The notes: generated from the sequence alone by a model not told the origin. 64,000 bases of DNA from Actinomycetota bacterium (GCA_019347575.1 JAHWKY010000011.1:78810-142809); one strand, 5' to 3'. Positions 34,680-44,791 are shown, counted from the first letter of the stretch. Program-made: numbers and translations.

Positions 34680-35099
34680 GTGGACGAGCGTGACGAACCG
34701 GTCTACGTGATCTCCGTCGCGGCGGAGCTCGCCGACATGCACCCGCAGACCCTGCGCGGGTACGAGCGCAAGGGCCTGATCGACCCGGCACGGACCGAGG
34801 GCAACACGCGCCGCTACAGCCGCCGCGACGTCGATCGGCTGCGGTTGATCCAGCACCTGACCCAGGAGGAGGGCCTCAACCTCGCCGGGGTGCGGATGGT
34901 GCTGCAGATGGCGGAGGAGCTCGAGTCGGGCCGGCGCCGCATCGCTGAACTCGAGCGCATGATCCAGGAGCTGTACCGCCGTCTCCAGGACGATGTCGAG
35001 GCGGCCCACCGTAGCCACCGCTACGAACTCGTCCCCGTCGCCGGAACCGACGTCCAACCCCACCGCGTCCCGCGTCGCCAGGGGCGCCGACCGACCTAA
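34680..35099 (+). CDS. hspR: Heat-shock repressor HspR (MerR family)
   Basis: The product has 139 residues, GTG start 8 bp after dnaJ. The MerR-type DNA-binding domain reads YVISVAAELADMHPQTLRGY, then ERKGLIDPARTEGNTRRYS, followed by a helix that dimerises (ELESGRRRIAELERMIQELY). HspR binds HAIR sites and needs DnaK as co-repressor in Streptomyces. The HAIR-like site is at 30256. The C-terminal 25 residues are basic and variable. Confidence 0.95.
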   Translation: MDERDEPVYVISVAAELADMHPQTLRGYERKGLIDPARTEGNTRRYSRRDVDRLRLIQHLTQEEGLNLAGVRMVLQMAEELESGRRRIAELERMIQELYRRLQDDVEAAHRSHRYELVPVAGTDVQPHRVPRRQGRRPT

Positions 35100-35122
35100 G
35101 ACCGACCTGAGGAGGATCCACC

Positions 35123-37741
35123 GTGGACTTCGACCGGTTCACGCTGAAGAGCCAGGAGGCCATCCAGAGCGCCGCCGAGCTCGCCGGCGCGCGCCACCAT
35201 ACGGAGGCGGGCCCCGGCCACCTGCTCGAGGCCCTGCTCGGCCAGCCCGACGGCGTCGTCCTGCCGCTGGTGCAGCGGCTGGGTGTGACCCCCACCCAGC
35301 TCCGCAGCAAGCTCAGCGCCGTCCTCGAGGGGCTTCCAGCGGCCTACGGCGCCTCGCCCGAGGTGACGATCGGCTCCAACCTGATCGCGGTGCTGAAGCA
35401 GGCCCAGAAGGAGGCCGAGCAGCTCAACGACGATTACGGCTCCACCGAGCACCTGCTCATCGGGCTCGCCGAATCGGGTGGCCCGGTCGGCAAGCTCCTG
35501 CAGGACGCGGGGGTCTCGCGCTCGTCCGTGCTCGGCGTGCTCAAGGACGTTCGCGGCACCCAGCGGGTGACCAGCCAGTCCCCCGAGTCGACCTACGAGG
35601 CGCTCGAGAAGTACGCCCGGGACCTGACCGAACAGGCACGCGAGGGCAAGCTCGATCCCGTCATCGGACGCGACGACGAGATCCGCCGCATCATCCAGGT
35701 GCTCGTCCGCCGCACCAAGAACAACCCCGTCCTCATCGGCGAGCCCGGCGTCGGCAAGACCGCGATCGTCGAGGGGCTCGCGCGCCGCATCGTCGAGGGC
35801 GACGTGCCCAACCTGCTCAAGGACAAGCGCGTCGTGAACCTCGACCTCGGGGCGCTGATCGCGGGGTCGAAGTACCGCGGCGAGTTCGAGGAGCGCCTCA
35901 AGGCGGTCCTCAGCGAGATCGAGGCCAGCGAGGGCCAGATCATCACGTTCATCGACGAGCTGCACACGGTCGTGGGCGCGGGCAAGGCCGAGGGCGCGAT
36001 GGACGCCGGCAACATGCTCAAGCCGATGCTCGCGCGGGGCGTGCTGCGCATGATCGGCGCGACCACGCTCGACGAGTACCGCCAGATCGAGAAGGACGCG
36101 GCCCTCGAGCGCCGCTTCCAGCCGGTCCACGTGGCCGAGCCGTCGGCGGCGGACACCATCGGGATCCTCCGTGGTCTCAAGGAGCGCTACGAGGTCCACC
36201 ACGGTGTCCGCATCACCGACGACGCGATCATCGCCGCGGCGACGCTGTCGGACCGCTACATCACCGCGCGGTTCCTGCCCGACAAGGCGATCGATCTGCT
36301 CGACGAGGCGGCTGCGCGGCTGCGCATCGCGATCGACTCGATGCCGCCCGAGATCGACGAGGTCGACCGGCGCGTCCGCCAGCTCGAGATCGAGCGTGCG
36401 GCGCTGGCCAAGGAGGAGAGCGACGCGGGGCGGTCCCGCCTCGCCGACCTCGACCGCGAGCTGGCCGAGTTGCGGGAGCAACTCGATGCCATGAAGACCT
36501 CGTGGCAGCAGGAGAAGGACGCCATCACGACGCTGCAGAACGTCAAGGAGGAGCTCGAGCGCACGCGTGAGCAGGCCGCCATCGCCGAGCGTGACGGCGA
36601 CCTCGAGAAGGCCGCCGAGCTGCGCTACAGCAAGGTCGTCGAGCTCGAGAAGCAGCTCGAGGTGGCGCAGACGCGCATCGAGGTGCAGCACGCCGAGGGC
36701 GGCTCGCTACTGCAGGAGGAGGTCACCGAGGAGGAGATCGCCGAGGTGGTCAGCAAGTGGACCGGTGTGCCGGTCAGCAAGCTGATGCAGTCCGAGGCGA
36801 TGAAGCTGGTCGACCTCGAGGAGCAGCTCCACCGTCGCGTCGTCGGACAGCACGAGGCGGTCGAGGCGGTCGCCAACGCGGTGCGCCGCTCCCGCGCCGG
36901 CATCAGTGACGAGAACCGCCCGCAGGGCTCGTTCCTGTTCCTAGGTCCCACCGGGGTTGGCAAGACCGAACTCGCCCGCGCGCTGGCGGAGTTCCTGTTC
37001 GACGACGAGCGGGCGATGATCCGCATCGACATGGGCGAGTACCAGGAGAAGCACACGGTGGCTCGCCTCATCGGGGCACCACCCGGCTACGTCGGTTACG
37101 AGGAGGGCGGCCAGCTCACCGAGCCCGTCCGGCGACGGCCGTACACGGTCGTGCTCCTCGACGAGGTCGAGAAGGCGCACCCGGACGTGTTCAACGTCCT
37201 GCTGCAGGTGCTCGACGACGGCCGCCTCACCGACGGCCAGGGTCACACGGTCGATTTCCGCAACGCCGTGCTGATCATGACCAGCAACCTCGGCAGCCAG
37301 CACATCCTCGATCCGTCCCTGAGCGACGAGGCCCTGCGCGAGCGCGTCATGGCCGAGGTGCGCGGTCACTTCCGCCCCGAGTTCCTCAACCGCATCGACG
37401 AGGTCGAGATCTTCCACCGCCTCACTCGCGAGGACCTGACCCGCATCGTCGACATCCAGCTCGACCGGCTGCGCCGCCGCCTCGCCGGTCGCGACCTCAC
37501 GCTCGAGGTGACCGACGCGGCCAAGGTGTGGCTCGGTGACCGCGGGTTCGATCCGGTCTACGGGGCGCGGCCGCTGAAGCGGGTGATCCGCCAGGTGCTC
37601 GAGGACGAGCTCGCACGGTTGCTCCTCGCGGGCAAGATCAGCGATGGTCAGCTCGCGCGGGTCGAGGTCGATCCCGACGGGGAAGGGCTGGTCCTGCTCG
37701 GCGAGAGCCGCGACGGGGACCGTACGGACGGAGCGGACTGA
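35123..37741 (+). CDS. clpB: Disaggregase ClpB
   Basis: The product has 872 residues; GGAGGATCC precedes the GTG. It has the N-terminal Clp repeat domain (1-150), first AAA domain with Walker [14 protein letters not shown] (about 210), the coiled-coil middle domain (about 410-530) and second AAA domain with [14 protein letters not shown] (about 612) and [15 protein letters not shown] pore loop. It works with DnaK to rescue aggregated proteins. It is 23 bp after hspR and so probably in the same HspR-controlled operon, as in Mycobacterium where clpB is HspR-regulated. Confidence 0.98.
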   Translation: MDFDRFTLKSQEAIQSAAELAGARHHTEAGPGHLLEALLGQPDGVVLPLVQRLGVTPTQLRSKLSAVLEGLPAAYGASPEVTIGSNLIAVLKQAQKEAEQLNDDYGSTEHLLIGLAESGGPVGKLLQDAGVSRSSVLGVLKDVRGTQRVTSQSPESTYEALEKYARDLTEQAREGKLDPVIGRDDEIRRIIQVLVRRTKNNPVLIGEPGVGKTAIVEGLARRIVEGDVPNLLKDKRVVNLDLGALIAGSKYRGEFEERLKAVLSEIEASEGQIITFIDELHTVVGAGKAEGAMDAGNMLKPMLARGVLRMIGATTLDEYRQIEKDAALERRFQPVHVAEPSAADTIGILRGLKERYEVHHGVRITDDAIIAAATLSDRYITARFLPDKAIDLLDEAAARLRIAIDSMPPEIDEVDRRVRQLEIERAALAKEESDAGRSRLADLDRELAELREQLDAMKTSWQQEKDAITTLQNVKEELERTREQAAIAERDGDLEKAAELRYSKVVELEKQLEVAQTRIEVQHAEGGSLLQEEVTEEEIAEVVSKWTGVPVSKLMQSEAMKLVDLEEQLHRRVVGQHEAVEAVANAVRRSRAGISDENRPQGSFLFLGPTGVGKTELARALAEFLFDDERAMIRIDMGEYQEKHTVARLIGAPPGYVGYEEGGQLTEPVRRRPYTVVLLDEVEKAHPDVFNVLLQVLDDGRLTDGQGHTVDFRNAVLIMTSNLGSQHILDPSLSDEALRERVMAEVRGHFRPEFLNRIDEVEIFHRLTREDLTRIVDIQLDRLRRRLAGRDLTLEVTDAAKVWLGDRGFDPVYGARPLKRVIRQVLEDELARLLLAGKISDGQLARVEVDPDGEGLVLLGESRDGDRTDGAD

Positions 37742-37800
37742 CGGCGGGGCGCGGTGGCGTCGCGACCCTGCCGGGGCGCGACACGTCCCAGGAGGGCCCC

Positions 37801-39483
37801 GTGCCCAGCCCCCGCACGTACACCGCCGTCGCCGCGCTCGTCGCCGCAGGAGCGGTCGCCATCACGACCACGACCGTGCTCGACCGCGACGATGCCGCGA
37901 TCGTCGTGCGGGTCGCGGTCGACGCTGACCCGGACAACCCGCTCATCGGGGAGGTGACGCTCGCGCTCGACGAGCCCGCGGCCGCTGCCCTGCTCGTCCA
38001 CGCACCGGACGGGATCGGCTGGCGGGTCACGAGCGAGCGCCCCGCCGACGACGTGAGCTTCCCGCTCCTCGGCCTGCGTCCGGACACGACCTACCAGCTC
38101 ATCGCCGTCATCGGGGAAGAAAGGACTGACCTCGGCGAGTTCGCGACCGGGTCGCTGCCCGAGCACCTGCCGCCGATGCAGGCCGCGGTCAGCGAGCCTG
38201 GCGGCATGGAGCCGGGGCTGACGCTGTTCAACCTGATGTACGAGCCGCCCGAGGGCGAGGACGGGATCGACGACCGTGGTTTCCTCGTCGCCGTCGACGA
38301 GGCCGGCGAGATCGTCTGGTACTTCCAGCAGGAGCAGGCGATCGAGGACGTCCGTCGCACCGAGGACGGGTCGCTGCTGTTCATCCACGACGAGACCGGT
38401 GTCCGCGACATCGCCCCGACCGGCGAGCTGATCGGCGAGTGGAGCGGCGCCACGGCCCTCGACGTGGCGACCGAGGACGAATCGGGGCGCCCCGTCACGA
38501 CCGAGGACGTCATCCGGGTCGAGACCGACCAGATGCACCACGAGGTCGTCGAGCTCGACAGCGGCAACCTGCTCACGCTGTCCCGCGAGCTGCGCGAGAT
38601 CGAGTTCCCCGAGCCGATCTGCGACGAGGCCGAGGTGCCCTTCGACGGCACCTACGACGTCGTCGGTGACACCGTCGTGGAGTTCGAGCCCGATACGGGC
38701 GCGATCGTGAGCGAGGTGTCGATGTTCGACCTCATCGACCCGCTCGAGATCCTCGACCGCGTCGTCGTGCCGGAGTGGTGCGGCCCCTACCTGGAGCGGC
38801 GCTACCCCGACCAGTGGCCGGTCCACGACTGGACCCACGCCAACGCGGTCGTGCTCGACGAGGAGCGCAACGCCCTCCTCGTGTCGAACCGTCACACCGA
38901 CACGGTCGATGCCATCCGCTACGAGGACGACGAGGACGGCCCCGCCGGCGAGCTGCTGTGGCGCCTCGGCGAGGCCGGCGACTTCACCCTCCAGGAGGGC
39001 GGCGAGTGGTTCTACCACCAGCACGCCCCGCAGGTCCTGCCCGACGGCTCGATCCTGATCTACGACAACGGCAACCGTCGCGTCGGCACCGACCTCGAGG
39101 ATCCCGAGCGGCTGCCGTACTCGCGCGCGGTGATCTACGAGCTCGACGAGGAGGCGATGACCGCGCGTCAGGTGTGGGAGCACAAGCTGCCGCCGACCGA
39201 GGACGGCGAGCCCATCTACGCCCCGTTCGTGGGCGACGCCGACGCGCAGCCGGGGGGCACGGTCCTGATCACGCACGGCGGTCTCGTCCACCCGCCGTCG
39301 CACGCCCCGCTCATCTCGTGGGCGCGGATCGTCGAGGTCGAGCGCGACTCGGGCGAGCTGGTGTTCGACCTCACCATCCGCGAGGTCCCCGACGGGCCCG
39401 GCTGGGCGGTCTACCGCGCCGAGCGCATCCCGACCCTGTACCCCGACGGCTACACCGTCGAGCCCCTCGACGCCCGCGCCTAG
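37801..39483 (+). CDS. Arylsulfotransferase (ASST)-like protein
   Basis: The product has 560 residues, GTG start. An N-terminal membrane segment (TAVAALVAAGAVAITTTTV) anchors or exports it. Residues 30-115 form a fibronectin-like domain, then the propeller: DRGFLVAVDEAGEIVWYFQQ, RRTEDGSLLFIHDETGV, MHHEVVELDSGNLLTLSREL, DWTHANAVVLDEERNALLVS, WFYHQHAPQVLPDGSILIYD. The His-rich motifs match the active site of PLP-independent arylsulfate sulfotransferases, which move sulfate between phenols. In enteric bacteria it needs a dedicated DsbL/DsbI; none is here. The substrate is unknown. Confidence 0.8.
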   Translation: MPSPRTYTAVAALVAAGAVAITTTTVLDRDDAAIVVRVAVDADPDNPLIGEVTLALDEPAAAALLVHAPDGIGWRVTSERPADDVSFPLLGLRPDTTYQLIAVIGEERTDLGEFATGSLPEHLPPMQAAVSEPGGMEPGLTLFNLMYEPPEGEDGIDDRGFLVAVDEAGEIVWYFQQEQAIEDVRRTEDGSLLFIHDETGVRDIAPTGELIGEWSGATALDVATEDESGRPVTTEDVIRVETDQMHHEVVELDSGNLLTLSRELREIEFPEPICDEAEVPFDGTYDVVGDTVVEFEPDTGAIVSEVSMFDLIDPLEILDRVVVPEWCGPYLERRYPDQWPVHDWTHANAVVLDEERNALLVSNRHTDTVDAIRYEDDEDGPAGELLWRLGEAGDFTLQEGGEWFYHQHAPQVLPDGSILIYDNGNRRVGTDLEDPERLPYSRAVIYELDEEAMTARQVWEHKLPPTEDGEPIYAPFVGDADAQPGGTVLITHGGLVHPPSHAPLISWARIVEVERDSGELVFDLTIREVPDGPGWAVYRAERIPTLYPDGYTVEPLDARA

Positions 39484-39494
39484 CACCCCCCTAG

Positions 39495-39542
39495 CCTCCG
39501 TGGAGACCTGTGCTCGTATGTGAGCACGATCCTCCACGGAGG
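39495..39542 (+). terminator. Long two-tier hairpin after the ASST gene
   Basis: The outer arms CCTCCGTGGA and TCCACGGAGG pair perfectly (10 bp). Inside them GTGCTC and GAGCAC form a second 6-bp stem with loop GTATGT. The internal loops between tiers are five bases each. It begins 12 bases after the stop codon. Confidence 0.65.
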
Positions 39543-39551
39543 CAAGGGCCC

Positions 39552-39597
39552 GCGTGGAGGCCAAAGGCCCGCGTGGAGGCACGGTGAGCGTGGAGGC
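39552..39597 (+). repeat. Three direct copies of GCGTGGAGGC before the desaturase-like gene
   Basis: Copies at 39552-39561, 39571-39580 and 39588-39597. The first two share a longer unit (GGCCCGCGTGGAGGC). The sequence GGAGG in the last copy acts as the ribosome binding site for the GTG at 39601, although it is close. The hairpin arm just upstream also contains CGTGGA/TCCACG, so the repeats may derive from it. Confidence 0.8.
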
Positions 39598-39600
39598 GAC

Positions 39601-41037
39601 GTGAGCGAACGCTACGACGCGGTCGTCGTGGGCTCGGGGCCCAACGGGCTCACCGCCGCGGTCGCGCTGGCGCGCGCGGACCGTCACGTCCTGGTGCTCG
39701 AGGGGGCCGACACCGTGGGGGGCGGCACACGCTCCGCGGAACTCACGCTGCCGGGCTTCACCCACGACGTCTGTTCCGCCGCCCACCCGATGGGGATCTC
39801 GTCGCCGTACCTGCGCACGCTGCCGCTGGAGGAGCACGGGCTGCGGTGGCTGCACGCCGAGGTCCCCCTCGCGCACCCGCTCGACCACGGAGTTGCCGCC
39901 GTGATGCGCCGGGAGCTCGACGTCACGGCCGAGGGGCTCGGTGGTGACGGGGCGCCCTGGCGGCGCACGCTCGAGCCGTTCGTGCGTCGCTTCGACGCGC
40001 TGCTCGAGGACATCACCCGACCGATGGTGCAGATCCCGCGGCATCCCTTCCTGCTGGCCCGCTTCGGGCTGCTGGGACTGCGCTCGGCGGCGGGGATCGC
40101 CCGGCGCTTCCGCACCGACGGGGCACGTGCGCTGATGGCCGGCATCGCGGCGCACGCGGTCCTGCCGCTGGAGCACCTGCTGAGCGCGTCCGCCTTCCTC
40201 ATGCTGGGCGCGGCAGGGCACGCGTACGGCTGGCCGGTCGCGGCAGGTGGCTCGCAGGCCATCGCGGATGCGCTGACCGCGCTGCTGCGCGACCTCGGCG
40301 GCCAGGTCCGCACCGGGGCGCCCGTGCGTACGATGGCCGACATCCCCCCTGCGGACGCCGTCGTGTTCGACACCAACCCGGCCCAGCTGCTGGCCATCGT
40401 GGGGGACGACGTGCCGAGCACCTACGCCAGACGGCTCCGGCGCTACCGCCGTGGGCCCGGCGCGTTCAAGGTCGACTACGCCCTTGACGGTCCGGTCCCG
40501 TGGCTCGCCGACGAGTGCGCCGGTGCCGGCACCGTCCACCTCGGCGGCACCTTCGAGGAGCTGACTCGCGCCGAGCGGGCGGTCGCACGCGGCGAGGTGG
40601 TCGACCGCCCGTTCGTGCTCGCGGTGCAGGCCAGCGCGGCGGACCCTTCGCGCGCCCCGGACGGCAAGCACACCCTGTGGACCTACTGCCACGTCCCCAA
40701 CGGGTGGGACGGCGACGCGACCGACCGCATCGAGCGCCAGATCGAGCGTTACGCCCCTGGGTTCCGCGACCTCGTCCTCGCCCGACACGTGTTCCGCCCC
40801 GCCGACCTCGAGGCCTACAACCCCAACTACGTCGGAGGCGACTTCGCGGGCGGGGCGTCGGACGGTCTCCAGCTGTTCGCGCGTCCCGTGCTGTCACCGG
40901 ACCCGTACGCCACGCCGATCGACGGCGTCTACCTGTGCTCGGCCGCGACGCCGCCTGGAGGTGGCGTGCACGGCATGGGCGGCTTCCACGCTGCGCGGTC
41001 CCTGCTCAAGCGTCAGGGGGGCAAGCGGTGGAGGTGA
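39601..41037 (+). CDS. Phytoene desaturase-like FAD-dependent oxidoreductase
   Basis: The product has 478 residues. The Rossmann motif is DAVVVGSGPNGLTAAVALAR with the acidic end VLVLEGADTVGGGTRS, typical of the NAD(P)/FAD amine oxidase and CrtI-like group. The C-terminal FAD motif reads IDGVYLCSAATPPGGGVHGMGG. No carotenoid genes are adjacent, so the assignment to carotenoid synthesis is not supported; the group contains many uncharacterised members. GTG start. The stop overlaps the next gene by 10 bp. Confidence 0.85.
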   Translation: MSERYDAVVVGSGPNGLTAAVALARADRHVLVLEGADTVGGGTRSAELTLPGFTHDVCSAAHPMGISSPYLRTLPLEEHGLRWLHAEVPLAHPLDHGVAAVMRRELDVTAEGLGGDGAPWRRTLEPFVRRFDALLEDITRPMVQIPRHPFLLARFGLLGLRSAAGIARRFRTDGARALMAGIAAHAVLPLEHLLSASAFLMLGAAGHAYGWPVAAGGSQAIADALTALLRDLGGQVRTGAPVRTMADIPPADAVVFDTNPAQLLAIVGDDVPSTYARRLRRYRRGPGAFKVDYALDGPVPWLADECAGAGTVHLGGTFEELTRAERAVARGEVVDRPFVLAVQASAADPSRAPDGKHTLWTYCHVPNGWDGDATDRIERQIERYAPGFRDLVLARHVFRPADLEAYNPNYVGGDFAGGASDGLQLFARPVLSPDPYATPIDGVYLCSAATPPGGGVHGMGGFHAARSLLKRQGGKRWR

Positions 41038-42257
41038 TCACGCTCGCCGACGACCGCGCGCGGGAGTGGAGCCGTGCCTTCTACCACGCGTTCAGTGAGG
41101 TCGGGACGAAGGACGAGACCCTGGACGCGCTGACCTACTACGTCGATCCCGATCGGCGCTGGGGCGTGCTCGACGAGCGGGACCGCATCACGGGCACGTG
41201 TGGCGTGTTCGCCACCGACCTGGCCGTTCCCGGCGGACGCGTGCTCCCCTGCGCCGCCGTGACCGCCGTCGGTGTCCTGCCGACCCACCGCCGGCGCCGC
41301 ATCGCGACCGCGCTCATGACCCACCACCTCCGCGACTCGAGGGATCGCGGCGAACCGGTGTCCCTGCTGGAGGCATCCGAGGCGACCATCTACCGCCGCT
41401 TCGGCTACGGCGCGGCGACGCTGCGGATGCGCGGCTCTGTGACTCGCGGCGGCTCCACCTTCGCCTCTCAGCGTGACGCGGTCGGAGACTTCGAGCTGTT
41501 GGCGGCGGTCGAGGCGAGCGAGGTGCTGCCGGCCCTCTACGACCACGCCCGCCGCGACCGGCCGGGCGAGATCGGCCGGACGGCGGGACTGTGGGCGGCG
41601 TTGTTCACCGACCCCGAGGAGGAGTACGGCGACGAGGGTCCCCGCCAGGACGTGGTGCACCGCGGCGCCGACGGCGAGCCCGACGGTTTCGTGACCTACC
41701 GCGTTAAGAGCAAGTGGGGTGACGCCATGTCGCAGGCGGTGCTGACCGTGGAGGAGATCCAGGCCGCCGACCCCAAGGTCGCTGCCGCGCTCTGGAGGTA
41801 CGTGTTCGACATCGACCTGATGGCGACGGTCCAGAGCTGGTACCTCACGCCCGACGACCCGCTGCGGTGGCTGCTCGCCGATCCGCGCCAGCTGCGCTGC
41901 ACCGCCCTCGCCGACGGCGAATGGATCCGGATCCTCGACCTCGAGGCGGCGCTGACCGGTCGCGGCTACCTCGCCGACGGCACGCTCGTCCTCGACATCC
42001 ACGACCCCCTGTTCGATGACCTCGGGGGCACGTGGCGTCTCCACATCGAGGACGGCGTCGGCGCGGTCGAGCGCACCGCTACCCCAGCGCAGCTGCGGGT
42101 GGGGATCGACACGGTCGGGGCGCTCTACCTCGGTGGGATGAGCGCCCGCACCCTCGCCGACGCGGGTCGGATCGAGGTGCTCGATCCCGCCGCCGTCGTC
42201 AGCGCCGACCGGCTCTTCGCCGGCGAGCGGTACCCGCGCAACTCCACCGCCTTCTGA
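41028..42257 (+). CDS. Eis-like GNAT N-acetyltransferase
   Basis: The product has 409 residues from a GTG at 41028 (AGGGGGG upstream); the GTG at 41034, in a GTGA overlap, is an alternative. The first GNAT domain has the acetyl-CoA motif VGVLPTHRRRRIATALMTHH (about residues 80-100), then EASEATIYRRFGYG. A second GNAT-like region and a C-terminal SCP2-like domain follow, ending in NSTAF, the free C-terminus that serves in catalysis in Mycobacterium Eis. The family acetylates amines, including aminoglycosides and host proteins. Here the substrate is unknown. Confidence 0.85.
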   Translation: MEVITLADDRAREWSRAFYHAFSEVGTKDETLDALTYYVDPDRRWGVLDERDRITGTCGVFATDLAVPGGRVLPCAAVTAVGVLPTHRRRRIATALMTHHLRDSRDRGEPVSLLEASEATIYRRFGYGAATLRMRGSVTRGGSTFASQRDAVGDFELLAAVEASEVLPALYDHARRDRPGEIGRTAGLWAALFTDPEEEYGDEGPRQDVVHRGADGEPDGFVTYRVKSKWGDAMSQAVLTVEEIQAADPKVAAALWRYVFDIDLMATVQSWYLTPDDPLRWLLADPRQLRCTALADGEWIRILDLEAALTGRGYLADGTLVLDIHDPLFDDLGGTWRLHIEDGVGAVERTATPAQLRVGIDTVGALYLGGMSARTLADAGRIEVLDPAAVVSADRLFAGERYPRNSTAF

Positions 42258-42265
42258 CCGGCCCC

Positions 42266-42691
42266 TCACAGCTTGCGGAAGTCCCACGTGTTGACGCCGC
42301 CGCGGGGCGTGAGGCGCAGCCAGGTGTGATCGTCGTGACGCGGCATCGCCTGGCCTCCGAGGTACTTGTCCCCGATGCCCTGGCGCACCACGTCCCGCAC
42401 GTCGTCCTCGTCGAGGAACGCGTGATCGACCCGCCCCGTCACGCCCCGCAGCTCGCCGTACTCGACGCCGTCGTCCACCACGAACGCCACCCTGGTCCCG
42501 GCCTCGAGTCGGGCCGTGCGTTTGGCGCGATCGAGGTTGTAGACCCAGATGACCTCGCCGTCCCACCAGAACCACACCGGCACCACCGCCGGCCAGCCGT
42601 CCTCGTCGACCGTCGCGATGCGCATCACCCGCTGCTCGCGCAGGAAGGTGTCGAGCTCGTCGCCGGTCATGCTGATGCGCGTCCGTGCCAC
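42266..42691 (-). CDS. Pyridoxamine 5'-phosphate oxidase-like / F420-dependent split-barrel protein
   Basis: The product has 141 residues from a GTG at 42691 with GGAGGTGG just upstream; an ATG at 42706 is the other option. The split-barrel pattern is VMRIATVDEDGWPAVVPVWF, WVYNLDRAKRTARLEAG, VAFVVDDG. Proteins of this group bind FMN or F420 and reduce varied substrates, or act as haem/biliverdin reductases. Actinomycetota commonly use F420, but no F420 motif can be verified by eye. It converges with the Eis-like gene (8 bp gap). Confidence 0.75.
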   Translation of the reverse strand: MARTRISMTGDELDTFLREQRVMRIATVDEDGWPAVVPVWFWWDGEVIWVYNLDRAKRTARLEAGTRVAFVVDDGVEYGELRGVTGRVDHAFLDEDDVRDVVRQGIGDKYLGGQAMPRHDDHTWLRLTPRGGVNTWDFRKL

Positions 42692-42781
42692 CTGCCCACC
42701 TCCCATCGGCCCGAGCCTAGGAGCACGGCCCACTAGGCTGGGGCTCGAGCTGATGTCGCGACCCACCAGGAGACGACGACC

Positions 42782-43693
42782 ATGACGCTGGGCTACGACG
42801 GCCGCCTGTTCATCCTCGCGTTCGACCACCGCGGCAGCTTCAAGAAGATGTTCGGCGTGACGGGTGACCCCACCGATGACGAGTACGCCAAGCTCCGCGA
42901 CGCCAAGCGGATCGTCTTCGAGGGCTTCCAGGCCGCCCTCGACCAGGGCGTTCCGAGGGACGCCGCCGGCATCCTCGTCGACGAGGAGATGGGTGCCGAC
43001 ATCGCCCGCTCCGCCAAGGACCAGGGCATCCAGTTCGCGATGCCGGTCGAGAAGTCGGGCCAGCCGGTCTTCGACTTCGAGTACGGCGAGGACTTCGGCA
43101 AGCACATCGAGGACTTCGACCCAACCTTCTCGAAGGTGCTGGTGCGCTGGAACCCCGGCGATCCCCAGGAGGAGAAGGACGAGCAAGGCCCGCGGTTGAA
43201 GCGCCTCGGCGAGTGGCTGCACGACAACGACCGCAAGTACCTGTTCGAGCTGCTCGTCCCCGCGACCGATGCCGACCTGGAACGCGTGGGCGGCGACAAG
43301 GACCGCTACGACCGTGAGGTGCGGCCCGAGATCACCATCCAGACGATCGAGCAGATCCAGGCTGCCGGCGTCGAGCCCGACATCTGGAAGATCGAGGGTC
43401 TCGACCGCCAGGAGGACTGCGAGAAGCTCGCCGAGACGATCCGTCGCGACGGGCGTGATGGCGTCATCGCGGTCGTGCTCGGGCGGGGCGCCGACACCGA
43501 GCGGGTGGACCACTGGCTGCGGATGGGAGCCCCGGTCGACGGCTACAACGGCTTCGCCATCGGTCGCTCCATCTGGTCCGACGAGGTCAAGGCGCACCTC
43601 GCGGGTGACAAGACGCGTGAGGAAGCCACGGCGGCCATCGGTGCCAACTTCAAGCGCTTCATCGACGTCTACAACGGCACCGAGGGGTCCTGA
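42782..43693 (+). CDS. DUF2090 aldolase-like protein (IolC C-terminal type)
   Basis: The product has 303 residues. It begins LGYDGRLFILAFDHRGSFKK and contains VLVRWNPGDPQEEKDEQGPR, KYLFELLVPATDADL, PDIWKIEGLDRQEDCEKLAE and GFAIGRSIWSDEV. These are the signature of DUF2090, found alone or fused to IolC kinase, where it is thought to act as 2-deoxy-5-keto-gluconate-6-phosphate aldolase in inositol breakdown. There are no other inositol genes here, so the actual sugar is unclear. The dodecin gene follows by 12 bp. Confidence 0.8.
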   Translation: MTLGYDGRLFILAFDHRGSFKKMFGVTGDPTDDEYAKLRDAKRIVFEGFQAALDQGVPRDAAGILVDEEMGADIARSAKDQGIQFAMPVEKSGQPVFDFEYGEDFGKHIEDFDPTFSKVLVRWNPGDPQEEKDEQGPRLKRLGEWLHDNDRKYLFELLVPATDADLERVGGDKDRYDREVRPEITIQTIEQIQAAGVEPDIWKIEGLDRQEDCEKLAETIRRDGRDGVIAVVLGRGADTERVDHWLRMGAPVDGYNGFAIGRSIWSDEVKAHLAGDKTREEATAAIGANFKRFIDVYNGTEGS

Positions 43694-43705
43694 CGGGAGG
43701 GCAAC

Positions 43706-43909
43706 ATGGCGGTCATCAAGACCATCGACCTCGTGGGGGTGTCGAACGAGTCGTGGCGGGACGCTGCGGCTCAGGCGCTCGACGAGGCGGCGAAGACGAT
43801 CCGGGGGATCGAGGGCTTCCACGTCCTCGACACGTCAGCGGTCGTCAAGGACGGCGACATCGCCGAGTACCACACCCACATCCGCATCAGGTTCCGACTG
43901 GAGCGGTGA
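43706..43909 (+). CDS. Dodecin family flavin-binding protein
   Basis: The product has 67 residues, the normal length. It begins AVIKTIDLVGVSNESWRDAA, has EAAKTIRGIEGFHVLD and ends EYHTHIRIRFRLER, the dodecin pattern. Dodecins assemble to dodecameric shells that bind flavin and, in actinobacteria, coenzyme A, as storage or buffering. GGAGGG precedes the ATG. Likely co-transcribed with the DUF2090 gene. Confidence 0.93.
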   Translation: MAVIKTIDLVGVSNESWRDAAAQALDEAAKTIRGIEGFHVLDTSAVVKDGDIAEYHTHIRIRFRLER

Positions 43910-43912
43910 CGG

Positions 43913-44791
43913 TCACACCCCGTCGTCGACGTTCGCGAGCGGGGCGGTCTGCAGGAACAGATCCACGAGCCCGAGCTTCGACTGGGCGCGGTCGGCCTGC
44001 GGCCCCAGGCGGGTGATCGAGATGATTCCCGCGTCCACGGCATCCGTCCGGACGCTCGTGAATACGCCACCGCCGACCAGTACGCCCACGGCTTTGCCGT
44101 CCTGGGTGATCACGGGGCTGCCGGAATCGCCGTAGATCGCTGGCCCCGTTGCGAACACGTGGTCGCTGCTGGCCATCGACCCGGCCCAGTGGGTGCGGCC
44201 CGGGATGGTCGAGCCGTAGATGTCGCCCTGGCCGCTCTGGCGGAGCGTGACGGGCTGCTTGACGATGTCGCGACTGAGGCTGACCGGCCCGCCCCAGTGG
44301 CACATCTGGGCACTGGCTTCGACGCCGCTGTCCAGGCGGATGAGCGCGAAGTCCTTGGGGTCCTTGAGGATGGCGTACACCACGCTGCCGATGCGGTTGC
44401 CGGCCGCGTCGCGGGCCACCGGGCCGGAGCTGGCTGACCACGTCTGCTCGACGTTGTCCGCGCCCTCGTCGAACACGCAGTGCCCGGCGGTGCCGATGTA
44501 GCGCCCGGCGAAGACCCTCTTATCCTTGACGATGCGCCACCCCTCGAACAGGAAGTTCATGGTGCAGCCGCCGCCGCCGATGACCACGCGGGCGCCGGGT
44601 CGGACCCCCGGGCAGGGCCCGGTCTCGACCGGCATCGTCTCCATCACCTCGGCGGGGACCGGGGCGATGAGCGAGCAGTCGCGGCCATCCAGCGTCCACG
44701 CCCACGGATCGGCTGCGGGCGGGACGGCAGCCAGGCTGGCGGCCGCAGCGAGCGCCGCAGCGACGGTCGCGACCGTGCGACGCAGCGTCAT
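43913..44791 (-). CDS. Secreted trypsin-like serine protease (S1)
   Basis: The product has 292 residues. A signal peptide (1-22, ending AAVPPA) is followed by a short pro-region and the catalytic triad: His in IGTAGHCVF (about 101), Asp in DFALIRL (about 145) and Ser in [11 protein letters not shown] (about 224). Cys in GGGCTM and GHC probably form a disulfide. It would be exported and active outside the cell. The gene converges with dodecin (3-bp gap) and diverges from purA over 146 bp. Confidence 0.85.
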   Translation of the reverse strand: MTLRRTVATVAAALAAAASLAAVPPAADPWAWTLDGRDCSLIAPVPAEVMETMPVETGPCPGVRPGARVVIGGGGCTMNFLFEGWRIVKDKRVFAGRYIGTAGHCVFDEGADNVEQTWSASSGPVARDAAGNRIGSVVYAILKDPKDFALIRLDSGVEASAQMCHWGGPVSLSRDIVKQPVTLRQSGQGDIYGSTIPGRTHWAGSMASSDHVFATGPAIYGDSGSPVITQDGKAVGVLVGGGVFTSVRTDAVDAGIISITRLGPQADRAQSKLGLVDLFLQTAPLANVDDGV

